Of a stretch of DNA of 25,796 nucleotides, positions 8,900-17,330 are shown piece by piece (the stretch's first letter is position 1; the number at the start of each line of letters is the position of its first letter). A program made the position numbers and the translations under genes. Under the pieces are notes generated by a model. That model saw only the letters and a program-made list of their open reading frames with translations. It did no database searches and was not told the DNA's origin. The stretch is from Penium margaritaceum (taxonomy: Eukaryota; Streptophyta; Zygnematophyceae; Desmidiales; Peniaceae): contig SZWC01008616.1 in the NCBI GenBank assembly GCA_023375785.1, forward strand, positions 82,313-108,108. Direction: 5' to 3'.

Positions 8900-9296
8900 C
8901 CGATTTCAAGAGAAAAATGCATTTTTAGCATGACTTTTTAAAGTAGCATACAAAAATAGCCGGTCGCTATACAATCACACAAAAAACAGCCAGACCGTAG
9001 AAAAGCACACAAAAATGGCCACTTGCTGTACGAGCACACCAAAATGGCCACCGCCTGAAGTAGCACACAAAAATGGCCACACGCATAAAAGCACACAATA
9101 ATAGCCACCGTGTGAAGGTGATGCCACGTGAGTAGGTGGCCCTTGCAAAAAATGGGCGCCCATCTACCTCGTAGGAATAATTTCTCTCTTTCAAAGATAA
9201 GTCGATTTAATCTTCGTATCCGTAAAACATGCATCAATCTCCAATGTCAGAACAGGATCCTAGTGACAGAAGTTTATAACTAACAAAATGGAAGTT
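8900..9296 (+). repeat. Left arm of a long inverted-repeat (fold-back) element
   Basis: The reverse complement of this segment aligns with 15786-16203: outer part near 8900-9210 against about 15867-16203, inner part near 9228-9296 against 15786-15850. Shared words in arm orientation include CTACGAGGTAGATGGGCG, CACGTGGCATCAC and GACAGAAGTT. Identity is roughly 75-80% by eye. The arms contain no coding sequence. Such structure fits a non-autonomous fold-back or long-TIR DNA element that received the copia insertion. Confidence 0.8.
8940..9115 (-). repeat. 29-bp minisatellite inside the left arm
   Basis: On the minus strand about six degenerate units begin GGCCATTTTTGTGTGCT or GGCTATTTTTGTATGCT, each followed by a variable 10-12 bases. 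Unit length is 28-30 bp. Because 29 is not a multiple of three, the apparent Cys/Phe/Ala-rich frames are artefacts. A second, more diverged array lies in the right arm. Confidence 0.8.
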
Positions 9297-9333
9297 CTGC
9301 GCCTTCGTCTCACTTCGTACCTGGGATGAGAAC

Positions 9334-9962
9334 TGTTGTGATTTGTGACGTTCCTATCGACCTGTACAGCTAACTGTGACCACTCGGCCGTGTCCACACT
9401 CGTGCACATCCCTGATGCAGACCCTGATGGTACCGGTGCATCATCTGGTTACGGACTACCAGCTTGGAGCGGACCAACGACCGTTCGAGAGCTCTAGACA
9501 CTATCCGGGACCTCCTGCGATTTTTCTACAGCACGCGGGAGTTTATCGGTGGATTGATCGTGGGCCCGATTAACATTTTTTTCATTGTGTGTCCACCGTT
9601 TGATGCCAGATGCATGAATGTGACCAGTCATAGCATCTAGCTTTTGATCATGCACGTCTGGGTTCAGACGGCGTAGCGTTCTGGCATGGCTGTGCGGAGT
9701 TACGACCAAAACAGTGGTTTTGGGCCGATTTAAGCAGATCTTACACCGGCGCCTGCGACACCCGCCGTGTGCCGCGGCACGTACTTATGTCATTTGTGAT
9801 TTCTCTCTGCAAATGCTATTGAAGCATTCTGACACTTTGCCTTGTGTCTCCTAGCCAGACCCTTGCCAGGTGTGCACGACTTGTGACTGTCAAAGCCGTC
9901 TGACCAGGCACTGACGCCTAGTTGGCGGCTGTGTCACTAGGAAGCTTCCACGCATCTTCTCA
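9334..9962 (+). repeat. 5' LTR of the copia element
   Basis: This 629-bp LTR starts TGTTGTG and ends TTCTCA directly against the primer-binding site. It aligns along its full length with 15029-15672. It contains a small hairpin CGTCTG-GGTT-CAGACG (9655-9670). The LTR would hold the element's promoter and RNA start in an active copy; I could not pick a convincing TATA box. Confidence 0.92.
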
Positions 9963-9974
9963 TGGTATCAGAGC
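9963..9974 (+). promoter_or_regulatory. Primer-binding site, initiator tRNA-Met type
   Basis: TGGTATCAGAGC immediately follows the 5' LTR. This is the sequence complementary to the 3' end of plant initiator tRNA-Met used by most plant copia elements to prime minus-strand synthesis. It fixes the LTR boundary and element orientation. Confidence 0.93.
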
Positions 9975-10089
9975 AGTGAGACAGTTCTCACCGAGCTATG
10001 GAGGAGAGACGCAGAATGCAGCAGTAGTGAGAGTCGGCGCTACAGCAGATCCACAGGGACCTATCGACGACGACAGCCGATCGCCGTCG

Positions 10090-10560
10090 ACGTCACCCAC
10101 CATCACCACGTGAGACTACATCAGCAACAGCAGCTAGCGACAGTAGGCGACAGTTACAGTAGATTGCAGTCGCCAGTAGCTGTCCACATTGGCACATGTA
10201 GTAGCACAACATTGAGCAGCAGCAGCAGCAGGGCAGCGACAGCACACGGCGGCAGCAGCACAGCAGCAGTAGCATAGTAGCAGCGGCAATAGCAGCAGTA
10301 GTAGCGGTGGCAGAAGCAAAGCGGTAGAGCAGCAATGTAGTAGTAATGGCAGTAGTAGCAGCGGTAGCAGCAGTGCAACAGCAACAACGGTAGCAGCGCA
10401 TGACGGCGGTGGCAGCGTGTAGCAGCCGTAGCGCGCAACAGTAACAGCAACGTGCAACTGCTGCCACGACTGCACACGTAGCCGCAAGGCAGCCACTCCG
10501 CACGCAGCCGCACGGCTGCTACTGTAGCTGATGTCATAGTAGTAGAAACAGCTGAGCAGA
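10090..10560 (+). repeat. CAG/TAG-rich low-complexity leader of copia
   Basis: About 450 bp is dominated by CAG, CAA, TAG and CGG triplets (for example 10217-10235, 10248-10300 and 10330-10400). In plus frames it is full of TAG stops; on the minus strand it yields Leu/Ala/Cys runs that are not credible proteins. It lies between the PBS and gag and lengthens the leader beyond the usual short copia 5' region. It could be an expanded triplet tract acquired by the element. Confidence 0.75.
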
Positions 10561-10702
10561 AGCTGTTGCGCAGCTTTTGCGCATATTCCGCGTGGCTATT
10601 GCTGACCAGCCGCCTGCTTGCGTAGCAATTGCAAAGGTTGACGAAAACAAGGAGGGAAGGGGAGTTGACGTCAGCACTTTCCTTGCTGATTTCATTAGGT
10701 CA

Positions 10703-10736
10703 TGCTGATGTTAGTAACTTCCTACTGACATCAGCA
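10703..10736 (+). other. Hairpin in the copia leader
   Basis: TGCTGATGTTAGTA (10703-10716) pairs with TACTGACATCAGCA (10723-10736) at 13 of 14 positions (the exception a G-T pairing in RNA) around a 6-nt ACTTCC loop. Flanking words TGACGTCAGCACTTTCCTTG (10668-10687) and TGACATCAGCACTTGCCTTC (10726-10745) form a direct repeat. Upstream of gag it could be a structured RNA element, but the hairpin may be a chance product of the repeat. Confidence 0.55.
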
Positions 10737-10845
10737 CTTGCCTTCCTGGAATTTTTGGTTGGAGGGTCAAAAGTTGCCAGTGTTTCAACTCCTCGATAAA
10801 CGCTAACGTTTTTGCAATTCGACCACGTTGACGTCTCGGCCCATA

Positions 10846-11900
10846 ATGAGTGGCGACATGGCTCCGTCCGACGATAACGAAAAAAGGGTACTAGATCCCT
10901 CTTCTTCCTCCACAGGGGTCATGAGCCCATGTTTGCAAGCTATTGAGGACCTGGGAGCCAGCAAGACGAGATTTCTTGCCTGTAGGGAGACCAGATAGCC
11001 GCCATCCGTACACTCACTGAGCTTCTTTGAGGTCATTCCACGAATCCAGGGGTCAGACCCCTAAGGGAGCGGCCGAGGTCGCACCATCTACACAACAGTC
11101 AGCTCCAGTACTAGAGATAGGAGTTGGAGCCGACCCGCCACCTCTTGATCCTTGGGACGAGGATCCACACATGCCAGGCATGGAGGGTGACTCCCCCGAG
11201 CATGAGATTTGTGTGCTTCAGGAGCGTCTCCGCCAGCTTCAGACGAGCTCTCGCCCCCCACACACATCTCGCTTTCCCAAGTTTCGATCGTCGCCAGACG
11301 TCCACCCCAGGGACTTCCCTCTTCTCGGCGTCTTTTCCATCCCTTGTCATTCCCAGCCTGTGTTGCTCTCCCTACGGAGCGGCAACCCAAGGACTTCGAG
11401 ACACCGCCCCCACGGTATGTCAGCAAGGACAGCTTTGACTGCTAGGAGATCATCTTCTAGGTTTGGGCCACTTCAGAGGGCGTGTGGCCCTACTACCATA
11501 GTCCGTATCAGACTATAGACCGAGCACAGGTGCTGACAGTGGCTAGGGCGATGCACGAACTTCTCTATGCCATGCTACACGAGACCGTCATCGACTTCCG
11601 CTCGTTCCTTGGCGAGCCGGGCACAGGCACCGGCACTGATCCACGCGGAGGCTAGAACCTAGCATTATCCCTGCTTGCTACAGAGACGTGCATCCATGCC
11701 ATTCACTCCCTTTGTCAGGGATCTGCAATGCCCGTAGTCGACTACTGGCGACGCGCCATGCGCATTTACACGTGCCTTGGGACCTCAAGAGGTACACAGC
11801 TGTGGGTGCTCCGCACGATCATGCTCGGAGTTTGCATTGAGCACAAAGACATCGTCACGAGGTATAGCGACGCCGTGCTTGTTCCATTTTCTCACAAGCC
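10846..11900 (+). pseudogene. Copia gag region remnant
   Basis: An ATG at 10846 opens a frame (MSGDMAPSDD...) that stops after about 45 codons. A frame shift is needed to continue through a helical, charged stretch (DQIAAIRTLTELL). Later a Pro-rich segment reads PKDFETPPPRYVSKDSFDC (to about 11442) and, past two stops, WPYYHSPYQTIDRAQV and ARAMHELLYAMLHETVIDF (about 11480-11600), then YWRRAMRIYTCLG (11743-11781). Position after the leader and before integrase argues for gag, and the broken helical segments fit a capsid-type protein. I see no CCHC knuckle and no protease motif, so these are deleted or too decayed. Confidence 0.5.
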
Positions 11901-11919
11901 TCCCCCCTCCCAAGATTGA

Positions 11920-12720
11920 CTGTCTCCTCTGCGCTCAGGGTAAGATGCATTATTGTAACTACCCTGACACCCTGACTCACGCGCACTTTGCCCTCTCAAG
12001 TTAGTCCATTCGGACCTTCTTGGTCCCCTTCCTATCGAGTCTCCGTTCGATCGGGGTCCATACGTCCTGACCATCACTGATGACTTCACCCGAATGTGGT
12101 GGTTCTACAGCCTGCGCAAGAAGAGTGACGCCGCTCTCACAGTTCGCTTTTGGCTAGTGATGGCTGAGCGTCAGTCCCGCCACACGCTGCACACAATCTG
12201 CTCATATTGCGGCAGAGAGTTTCTTGGCAAGATGGACGGCTTCTTTGCCGAGCACGGGATTTTTCATCAGGTCTACGCTCCTGCTACTCCTCAGTAGAAT
12301 GGTGTTTCTGAGTATTGGAACTACACCATGGAGGATGCGGTTTGCGCTATGCAGTTTGAGTTTGGTCTTCCAGAGTCCTTCGCTTGTGAAGGCTTCGCCT
12401 ACATGAATTGGGTCTGGAACCGCCTCTTGCACGGTCCTCTTTCGGACCATGTCACACCGTATGAGCTCTGGGTCGGCCACCGTGCAGACCTGCGCCTCGC
12501 TCACGTCTGGGGGTCCTTGGCTTCTATGTGGTACACCGAGGACCGAACACGGGCCCAATTTCTCGCCGCGGGGCCGCTTGTGTGCCTTCGTCGGCATCTC
12601 CCTACGGTCGAAGGCATGGCGATTTTGGGACCCTGCTCATTGTCGCATTGTTGAGTCATGCGATGCACTCTTCTTTGAGTCCCTCACCTACCGTGATCCG
12701 ACTTCGATAAAGTCGCTATC
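11920..12720 (+). pseudogene. Copia pre-integrase and integrase remnant
   Basis: CLLCAQGKM (about 11923-11949) matches the end of the GAG-pre-integrase zinc-binding region. After a frame change near 11990 the integrase core reads LKLVHSDLLGP, LTITDDFTRMWWFY, GREFLGK, GIFHQVYAPATPQ, stop, NGVSE, then TPYELWVGHRADLRL. The first catalytic Asp (12013-12015) and the Glu (12310-12312) are present, but the middle Asp, normally in SDNGGEF, is Tyr (12205-12207). A TAG at 12295-12297 replaces the conserved Gln of TPQQNG. Near 12570 the frame changes again into RGRLCAFVGIS and FWDPAHCRIVESCDALFFE, the usual end of the integrase region. Integrase inserts element cDNA into chromosomes in active relatives. 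Confidence 0.9.
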
Positions 12721-13440
12721 CGTCTCGCACGTTCCTACGTGTGAGGTTTCTCGACGGATGGGGGAGTCTGCGCTTGCGAGCACCTCTCGCCAGGCTGATG
12801 TGTCCATTCGAGCTCCCTCCACTTATCCGGCTCTTGATGACTCAACGATCATTGTTGTCGATCTAGAGATCTCTCCAGTACCACCAGCCTCTACCCCTAT
12901 CCCCTCGCACCCCACAGGTACCCATGATCCTCTACTTGTGCATACTCCTGTGACCGTACTTGTGTCCGTCGGCAGTCCTGCCTCTGTGCGTGGACCTGCC
13001 TCACCTGCTCCTACTGTCACACCGAGCCTCATGTCTCCCATACCCGCATCTCCTTGCACAGCATCACCAGCTCCCTTACCTTAGCCCTCCCCAACTACAA
13101 TTGTGCCCGTTCCTGAGCCTGAGGTGTACCCCTCGAGCCCAGGTTACTCTCGTGAGCCTGGCGGTCGTCTTCCATTTTGGACTCTGGAGCTCAGCGAGTG
13201 TCTGGTCCCGCACCCAGGTGCTCCGCTTGTAGCATCGCGATTGGTGATCCCGTCACAAAGGCCCTAGGCCTGAGTGTCTGCATTGAGCACACAAAGGTAC
13301 ATCCAGCATGTCCCGTAGGGCACGACCTCGTCACTCGCGAGTTTCATATCGCTTGTGATGCAGCAGCCGATCTTGTGGTCATTAGACCTAGCACTGAGGC
13401 ATGCGCTCTTGCCACGCAAAGCTCTCCCTCTATGGCGCAT
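12721..13440 (+). pseudogene. Copia integrase-RT hinge, Pro/Ser/Thr-rich
   Basis: Between integrase and RT the plus-strand frame is low in complexity and rich in Pro, Ser and Thr, which is typical of the unstructured copia hinge. The frame used up to 13084 ends at a TAG (13082-13084), and coding resumes in another frame from about 13180 toward RT. No domain is visible. Nothing here suggests an independent gene. Confidence 0.6.
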
Positions 13441-14100
13441 GACCCGAACACATTAAGGGAAGCTCTTTAGTCACAAGATGTCGACGCTTGGCATTATGCC
13501 TGCGTGGATGAGCTTCACGCAATCCGAGAGCATAGAGTTTATGAGCTAGTTGACCTTCCACCTGGGAGGAAGGCTATTCAGGTCAAGTGGGTCTTTCGTA
13601 AGAAAGTGAAGTCGGATGGTTCACTAGAACGCCACAAGGCTCGCTTGGTCGTCAAGGGGTAATCTCAGATGGAGGGCATCAATTACACTGACACCTTTGC
13701 CCCTGTCGGTCGGATGACCTCAGCTCGAACTTTGTTCGGTGTAGTGGCTCAACATGACTAGGAACTGCACCAGATGGATAAGAACAATGCGTTCCTCCAT
13801 GGCTCTCTGGATGGGGAGATTTACGTGGCTCCGCCACCCAGCTTTGAGGACGGTGACAAGGTCTGGCGCTTGCGCAAGTCCTTCTACGGCCTCAAGCACT
13901 CTCTTGGGTGTTGGAACTAGGAGATCACTGGCACCCTGACTCGTGCGAGATATGTACATAGCGAGGCAGATCCCTCTCTCGTCATCGGACGGACGCTTGA
14001 GCGATTCACCGCCATCCTGGTCTATGTCGACGACCTTCTGATCGCGTCTCCTTCACTAAGGGCAGTAAAGGAGGCCAGGGTGTCCTCTAGACTGCCTACG
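13441..14100 (+). pseudogene. Copia reverse transcriptase (RVT_2) remnant
   Basis: Well-preserved copia RT: YELVDLPPGRKAI, VKWVFRKK, RHKARLVVKG, stop, SQMEGINYTDTFAPVGRM, ELHQMDKNNAFLHGSLDGE, KSFYGLKHS, EADPSLV, then VYVDDLLIA. The first catalytic Asp (QMD, 13777-13779) and the DD pair (14029-14034) are intact. Stops interrupt at 13468-13470, 13660-13662, 13759-13761 and 13918-13920, and a frame change occurs near 14090 before YGMKDLG. The stop following AQHD and preceding ELHQMD sits at a normally invariant Trp, consistent with TGG to TAG. The enzyme copies element RNA to DNA in active relatives. Confidence 0.93.
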
Positions 14101-14978
14101 GGATGAAGGACCTTGGTCCTGTAGCAATGGTTCTTGGCATGGATATCGTGCGAGATCGCAGACGTTGTACTACTCTACTACATCAAGCCTAATATGCACG
14201 TGTTGTGGGGGAGCGCTTCAGCGACCTCCTCGGCGTAGTGCCCACGACTTCCACACCTCTCACGCCTGACGGGCAGGATGCCCTGAAGGTGGACGATCCC
14301 ACACAGCTGGGGGAGATAGTGGATGTGGCCTTGTACCTCCGTCTCATCGGATCTCTGATGTACTTGGCCGCTACCACACTTTCTGACAACGCATTTGCCA
14401 TCAACCTCCTTGTGTAGTTTTTGCAGGCTCCACGTGCTAGAGCCCATCACGCGGTTGTGCAAGTTGTGCGGTACGTGGTCTCCACACCGTACCTCAGACT
14501 TTGCTTTCGCCGGCAGTGATCAGTGGTCCTTGATGGCTACACAGACAGCGACTAGGCTTGGAGCCCACATGGACGCAGTCGCACCGGTTACGTGTTCCTC
14601 CTCAGTGGGACCGCTGTGTCCTGGCGCCGCGGGAAACAGGGTTGCATTGCATGTAGCTCATCGGAGGGAGAGTACGTTGCTCTCGGTGTAGGGGCTGCTC
14701 AGGCGGCATGGCTGCAACGCCTGTTCCTTGAGCTTGGCCAATCAGTACCCGCCATGGTGCTTCGTTGCGACAACCTGAGTGCTCTTGCCATTGCGGAGAA
14801 CTCTCGTGTCTTTCATGCTCGCACGAAGCACATTGCGGTTGAGCATCACTTTGTGTGTGATCTGGTGGAGCGACACGTGATCTCCGTCATTTTGGTTGGC
14901 ACTAACATGCTACGTGCTAACTTCTTGACAAAGGCACTAGCACGAGGAAATTTCCTGGTGGCCATTCGTTCTGTTTGA
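14101..14978 (+). pseudogene. Copia RT thumb and RNase H remnant
   Basis: After the frame change, GMKDLGPVAMVLGMDI and YLRLIGSLMYLAATT lead into the connection (LQAPRARAHH) and RNase H: GYTDSD, stop, then TGYVFLLSGTAVSWRR, SSEGEYVALG, VLRCDNLSALAIAEN and FHARTKHIAVEHHFV. The frame ends with FLTKALARG and a TGA at 14976-14978. Stops occur at 14190-14192, 14415-14417, 14517-14519 and 14553-14555; the final 128 codons (14592-14978) are uninterrupted. The stop after TDSD replaces the conserved Trp. RNase H removes the RNA template during cDNA synthesis in active relatives. Confidence 0.93.
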
Positions 14979-15010
14979 CTTCGCCCCTTGCCTGAGAGTG
15001 GTTGAGTGTG

Positions 15011-15028
15011 GGGTGTGTCACGGGGAAG
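15011..15028 (+). promoter_or_regulatory. Polypurine tract of the copia element
   Basis: The G-rich sequence ending CACGGGGAAG directly precedes the TGTTGTG start of the 3' LTR, as expected for the plus-strand primer. It is interrupted by pyrimidines and so is a weak example of its kind. Confidence 0.6.
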
Positions 15029-15672
15029 TGTTGTGATTTGTGACGTTCTTGTCGACTTGCAACGTTTACTGTGACCACTCGGTCGTGTCAATACTCGTGT
15101 AGATCCCTCATGCGGACCCTGGTGATACTGGTGCGTCATCTGGGGTGGACTACCAGCTTGGAGCTGACCGACGATCGTTCCAGAGCTCTAGACGCTACCT
15201 GGGACCTCTTAAAGTTTTTTTCGCCGCACGCAGGAGTTTATCGGTGGACTGGCCGTGGGCCCGATTTGCATGTTTTTGTGTTGTGTGTCCACCGTTTGAT
15301 GCCGGATGCATGCGTGTGACCAGTCTTAGTGTCCGTCTTTTTATCTTGCACGTCTAGGTTTAGACGGTGTAGCGTTTTGACATGTCTGTGCAGCGTTATG
15401 GCCAAAACAGTGGTATTGGGCCGGTTTTAGGATTGATCTTGCATTGCCGCGTGCGACACCTGCCGTGCGCAGAGGTAGGTACTTATGCCATGGACCTGTC
15501 ATTTGTGATTTCTCTTTGGAAATGCTATTGAAGCATTCTGACACTTTGCCTTATGTCTCCGAGCCAGACCCTTGCCGTTGTGTGCACGACTTGTGACTGT
15601 CGTGACCGTCTGACCAGGCACTGACGCCTAGTTGGCGATTGTGTCGCTAGGAAGCTTCCACGCATGTTCTAA
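15029..15672 (+). repeat. 3' LTR of the copia element
   Basis: This 644-bp repeat matches 9334-9962. It begins TGTTGTGATTTG and ends TTCTAA where the 5' copy has TTCTCA, so the terminal CA has decayed. It carries an extra short stretch near 15485-15500 relative to the 5' LTR. The small hairpin here is CGTCTA-GGTT-TAGACG (15351-15366). Confidence 0.92.
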
Positions 15673-15676
15673 TCAA

Positions 15677-15785
15677 TGTATGCATCAATATCCGATGTTA
15701 GAACAGGAACCTAGTGACAGAAGTTCGCACCTCACAAAATTTAAGTTCTTCGCCTTCGTCTCACTTCGCACCTTAGGTGAGAACT
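15677..15785 (+). repeat. Direct duplicate of the copia left flank
   Basis: This segment repeats 9228-9333 in the same orientation: both run from TGCATCAAT through GACAGAAGTT and CGCCTTCGTCTCACTTCG to GAGAAC. I count roughly 16 differences in about 103 bp, so about 84% identity. It is followed at once by the inverted right arm, whose inner part is its own reverse complement, giving a local palindrome-like structure around 15677-15850. Confidence 0.85.
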
Positions 15786-16203
15786 TCCGTTATGTGAGAT
15801 GCGAACTTCTGTCACTAGGGTCTTGTTCTGACATCGGAGATTGACACATATTTTACCTATACTAAGATGAAATTGAATTTTATTTGAAATGGAGAAAGTA
15901 GCACTACGAGGTAGATGGGCGACCAACGTTTTGCGAGGGCCACCTTGGTGCTGCCACTTGCTCACGTGGCATCACTTGCGCGCGATGGCTATTTTTGTGT
16001 ACTTTTTCGCGTTTGGCCATTTTTGCACCGGCCATCTTTGTGTGCTACTTCAGGCAGTGGCCATTTCTGTGTGCTCGTACAGCGAATGGCCATTTTAAGT
16101 GCTATGCTAGGAGGTGGCTATTTTTCTTAGCTTGTACAGCAACCAGCCATTTTTGTGTACTACCTTTAAAACCATGCAAAAATTGACCTTTTCTCCCGAT
16201 TTC
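15786..16203 (-). repeat. Right arm of the long inverted-repeat (fold-back) element
   Basis: This segment is the reverse-complement partner of 8900-9296. Its inner end (15786-15850) contains GCGAACTTCTGTCACTAGGG; its outer part contains CTACGAGGTAGATGGGCG and degenerate GGCCATTTTTGTGTGCT-type units of about 29 bp (about 15985-16165). No transposase-like frame lies between or inside the arms other than the copia element, so the host element is non-autonomous. Confidence 0.8.
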
Positions 16204-17330
16204 AACCACCCAGCCTCACCCAAACGAAACATCGAATGAACATGCGTTGACGAAACAGGTACCTGCCTTTGTCGCGATTCATGCTCGTCAGTCCGGGTAG
16301 GTGCGTGGCGCGAACAATGCAGCTCGAATATATTTGCCCTAATTTCAACGGTAAGGGCTGATTAGAATGCAGCCCTCATTCGTTGGTCGGAGCCACGTGG
16401 TGCGACGTGGGATTCTTGTTGCAATCGCCAAAATGAACAGTGGTGTCATTTTCGGCGGTTTGCTGCGCAGTTTCGCTAAAGACAGACTCGACCGGCCGCC
16501 AGCACGGTTTGTGGTAATGGGTGGCGTTTCTAGGCATGGTAGCGTGCTTTCCTGTGGCCTGGGCAACAGCGTTCACGACACCATGGACAACGCCAAAGAC
16601 GGCCATGTGTATGGGGCTGGAGCTGAACGACTATACGAGTCCGACATGGCCTTGTTTTCAAGAAATGGTCGGGGAGAGCAAACGAGAGTATGGGAACGGC
16701 CAGGATGCCGAATTGAATGCCGCTGAGGTAGAGCTAACAGCCACGATTCCCAACGAGCATAAGGCGAAAAGGTAATCCTGAATGCGCATTGATGAAACAT
16801 TTTCGCATATTGGTGCGACCATGAATCAGGAAAGCACACGGAAAGAATCTAAAATTGTTGTCACGCTTCGTCGAGATTTCACCAGGCGTGGAAAAAACAT
16901 TAAGGAGGTTGCTATCGGTCGCTGCGAACGTGTCAAATGAACATTTTGGGAAAAGTTGTCAAGGGTTGCTTCCATTCCTTGTTCTAGCATCTCGGCATTG
17001 CTTTCAGCCACTTGAGGATATGCGGTTCTGGCCTAGTCCTCATGCAACTACGGTTCCGCATGTCCTCGAAAGCAAGCCGGCACTCAACCGAAATTCCTCG
17101 ACTCACCAACATTCCTCCATCATTCCTCGACTCACTGTTAGCTCTGGTTTGATACATAAGGAACGCAACAAATGGGCAAGTATTTCTTCCTCAACTATGG
17201 AGAGATGGGCCTTCTGTTCCAAAAACTCGGTATGTGCAACTTGCGCCCATTCAACAACAAAGCAGTTAATAGTATCCATCAAACATCATACCTTTGAGCA
17301 TGCTCCAAACATTACAAAAGATTAACATAT
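16204..17330. other. Mixed-composition region, no convincing gene
   Basis: Plus-strand frames at 16367-16726 (119 codons) and 16855-17325 (156 codons) match nothing I recognise. On the minus strand a 58-codon frame from 17279 to 17103 begins MDTINCFVVEWAQVAHTEF and has a helical, Glu/Leu-rich look. It is followed by GTGAGT words that could be splice donors, so an exon of a host gene is possible but unsupported. Base composition is intermediate between the copia element and the AT-rich DNA to the right. Confidence 0.3.

Larger units (their letters stand above)
9334..15672 (+). mobile_element. Ty1/copia LTR retrotransposon, full-length but inactive
   Basis: Direct LTRs at 9334-9962 and 15029-15672 both begin TGTTGTGATTTGTGACG and are about 85% identical by eye. 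A PBS of the initiator tRNA-Met type follows the 5' LTR and a purine-rich tract precedes the 3' LTR. Internal order is leader, gag, integrase, RT, RNase H; integrase before RT is diagnostic of copia. At least nine in-frame stops and several frame changes show it is dead. The 5 bp on either side (AGAAC at 9329-9333 and TCAAT at 15673-15677) do not match, so there is no simple target-site duplication. It sits inside the fold-back element. Confidence 0.93.

Noticed and set aside
8938..9237. Cys/Phe-rich minus-strand frames (62-99 codons)
   Set aside because: They are produced by a 29-bp minisatellite, whose period is not a multiple of three, inside a fold-back arm.
10093..10537. Minus-strand Leu/Ala/Cys-rich frames in the copia leader
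   Set aside because: They are the reverse reading of a CAG/TAG triplet tract inside a plus-strand retrotransposon, with no domain or start context.
11822..13300. Short shared word TGCATTGAGCACA at about 11834 and 13278
   Set aside because: The match is under 20 bp within one element, with no extended similarity. It is probably chance.
17103..17279. 58-codon minus-strand frame (MDTINCFVVEW...) with nearby GTGAGT words
   Set aside because: It is exon-like in composition but has no recognised family, no clear acceptor and no neighbouring exon. It is kept only as a remark.
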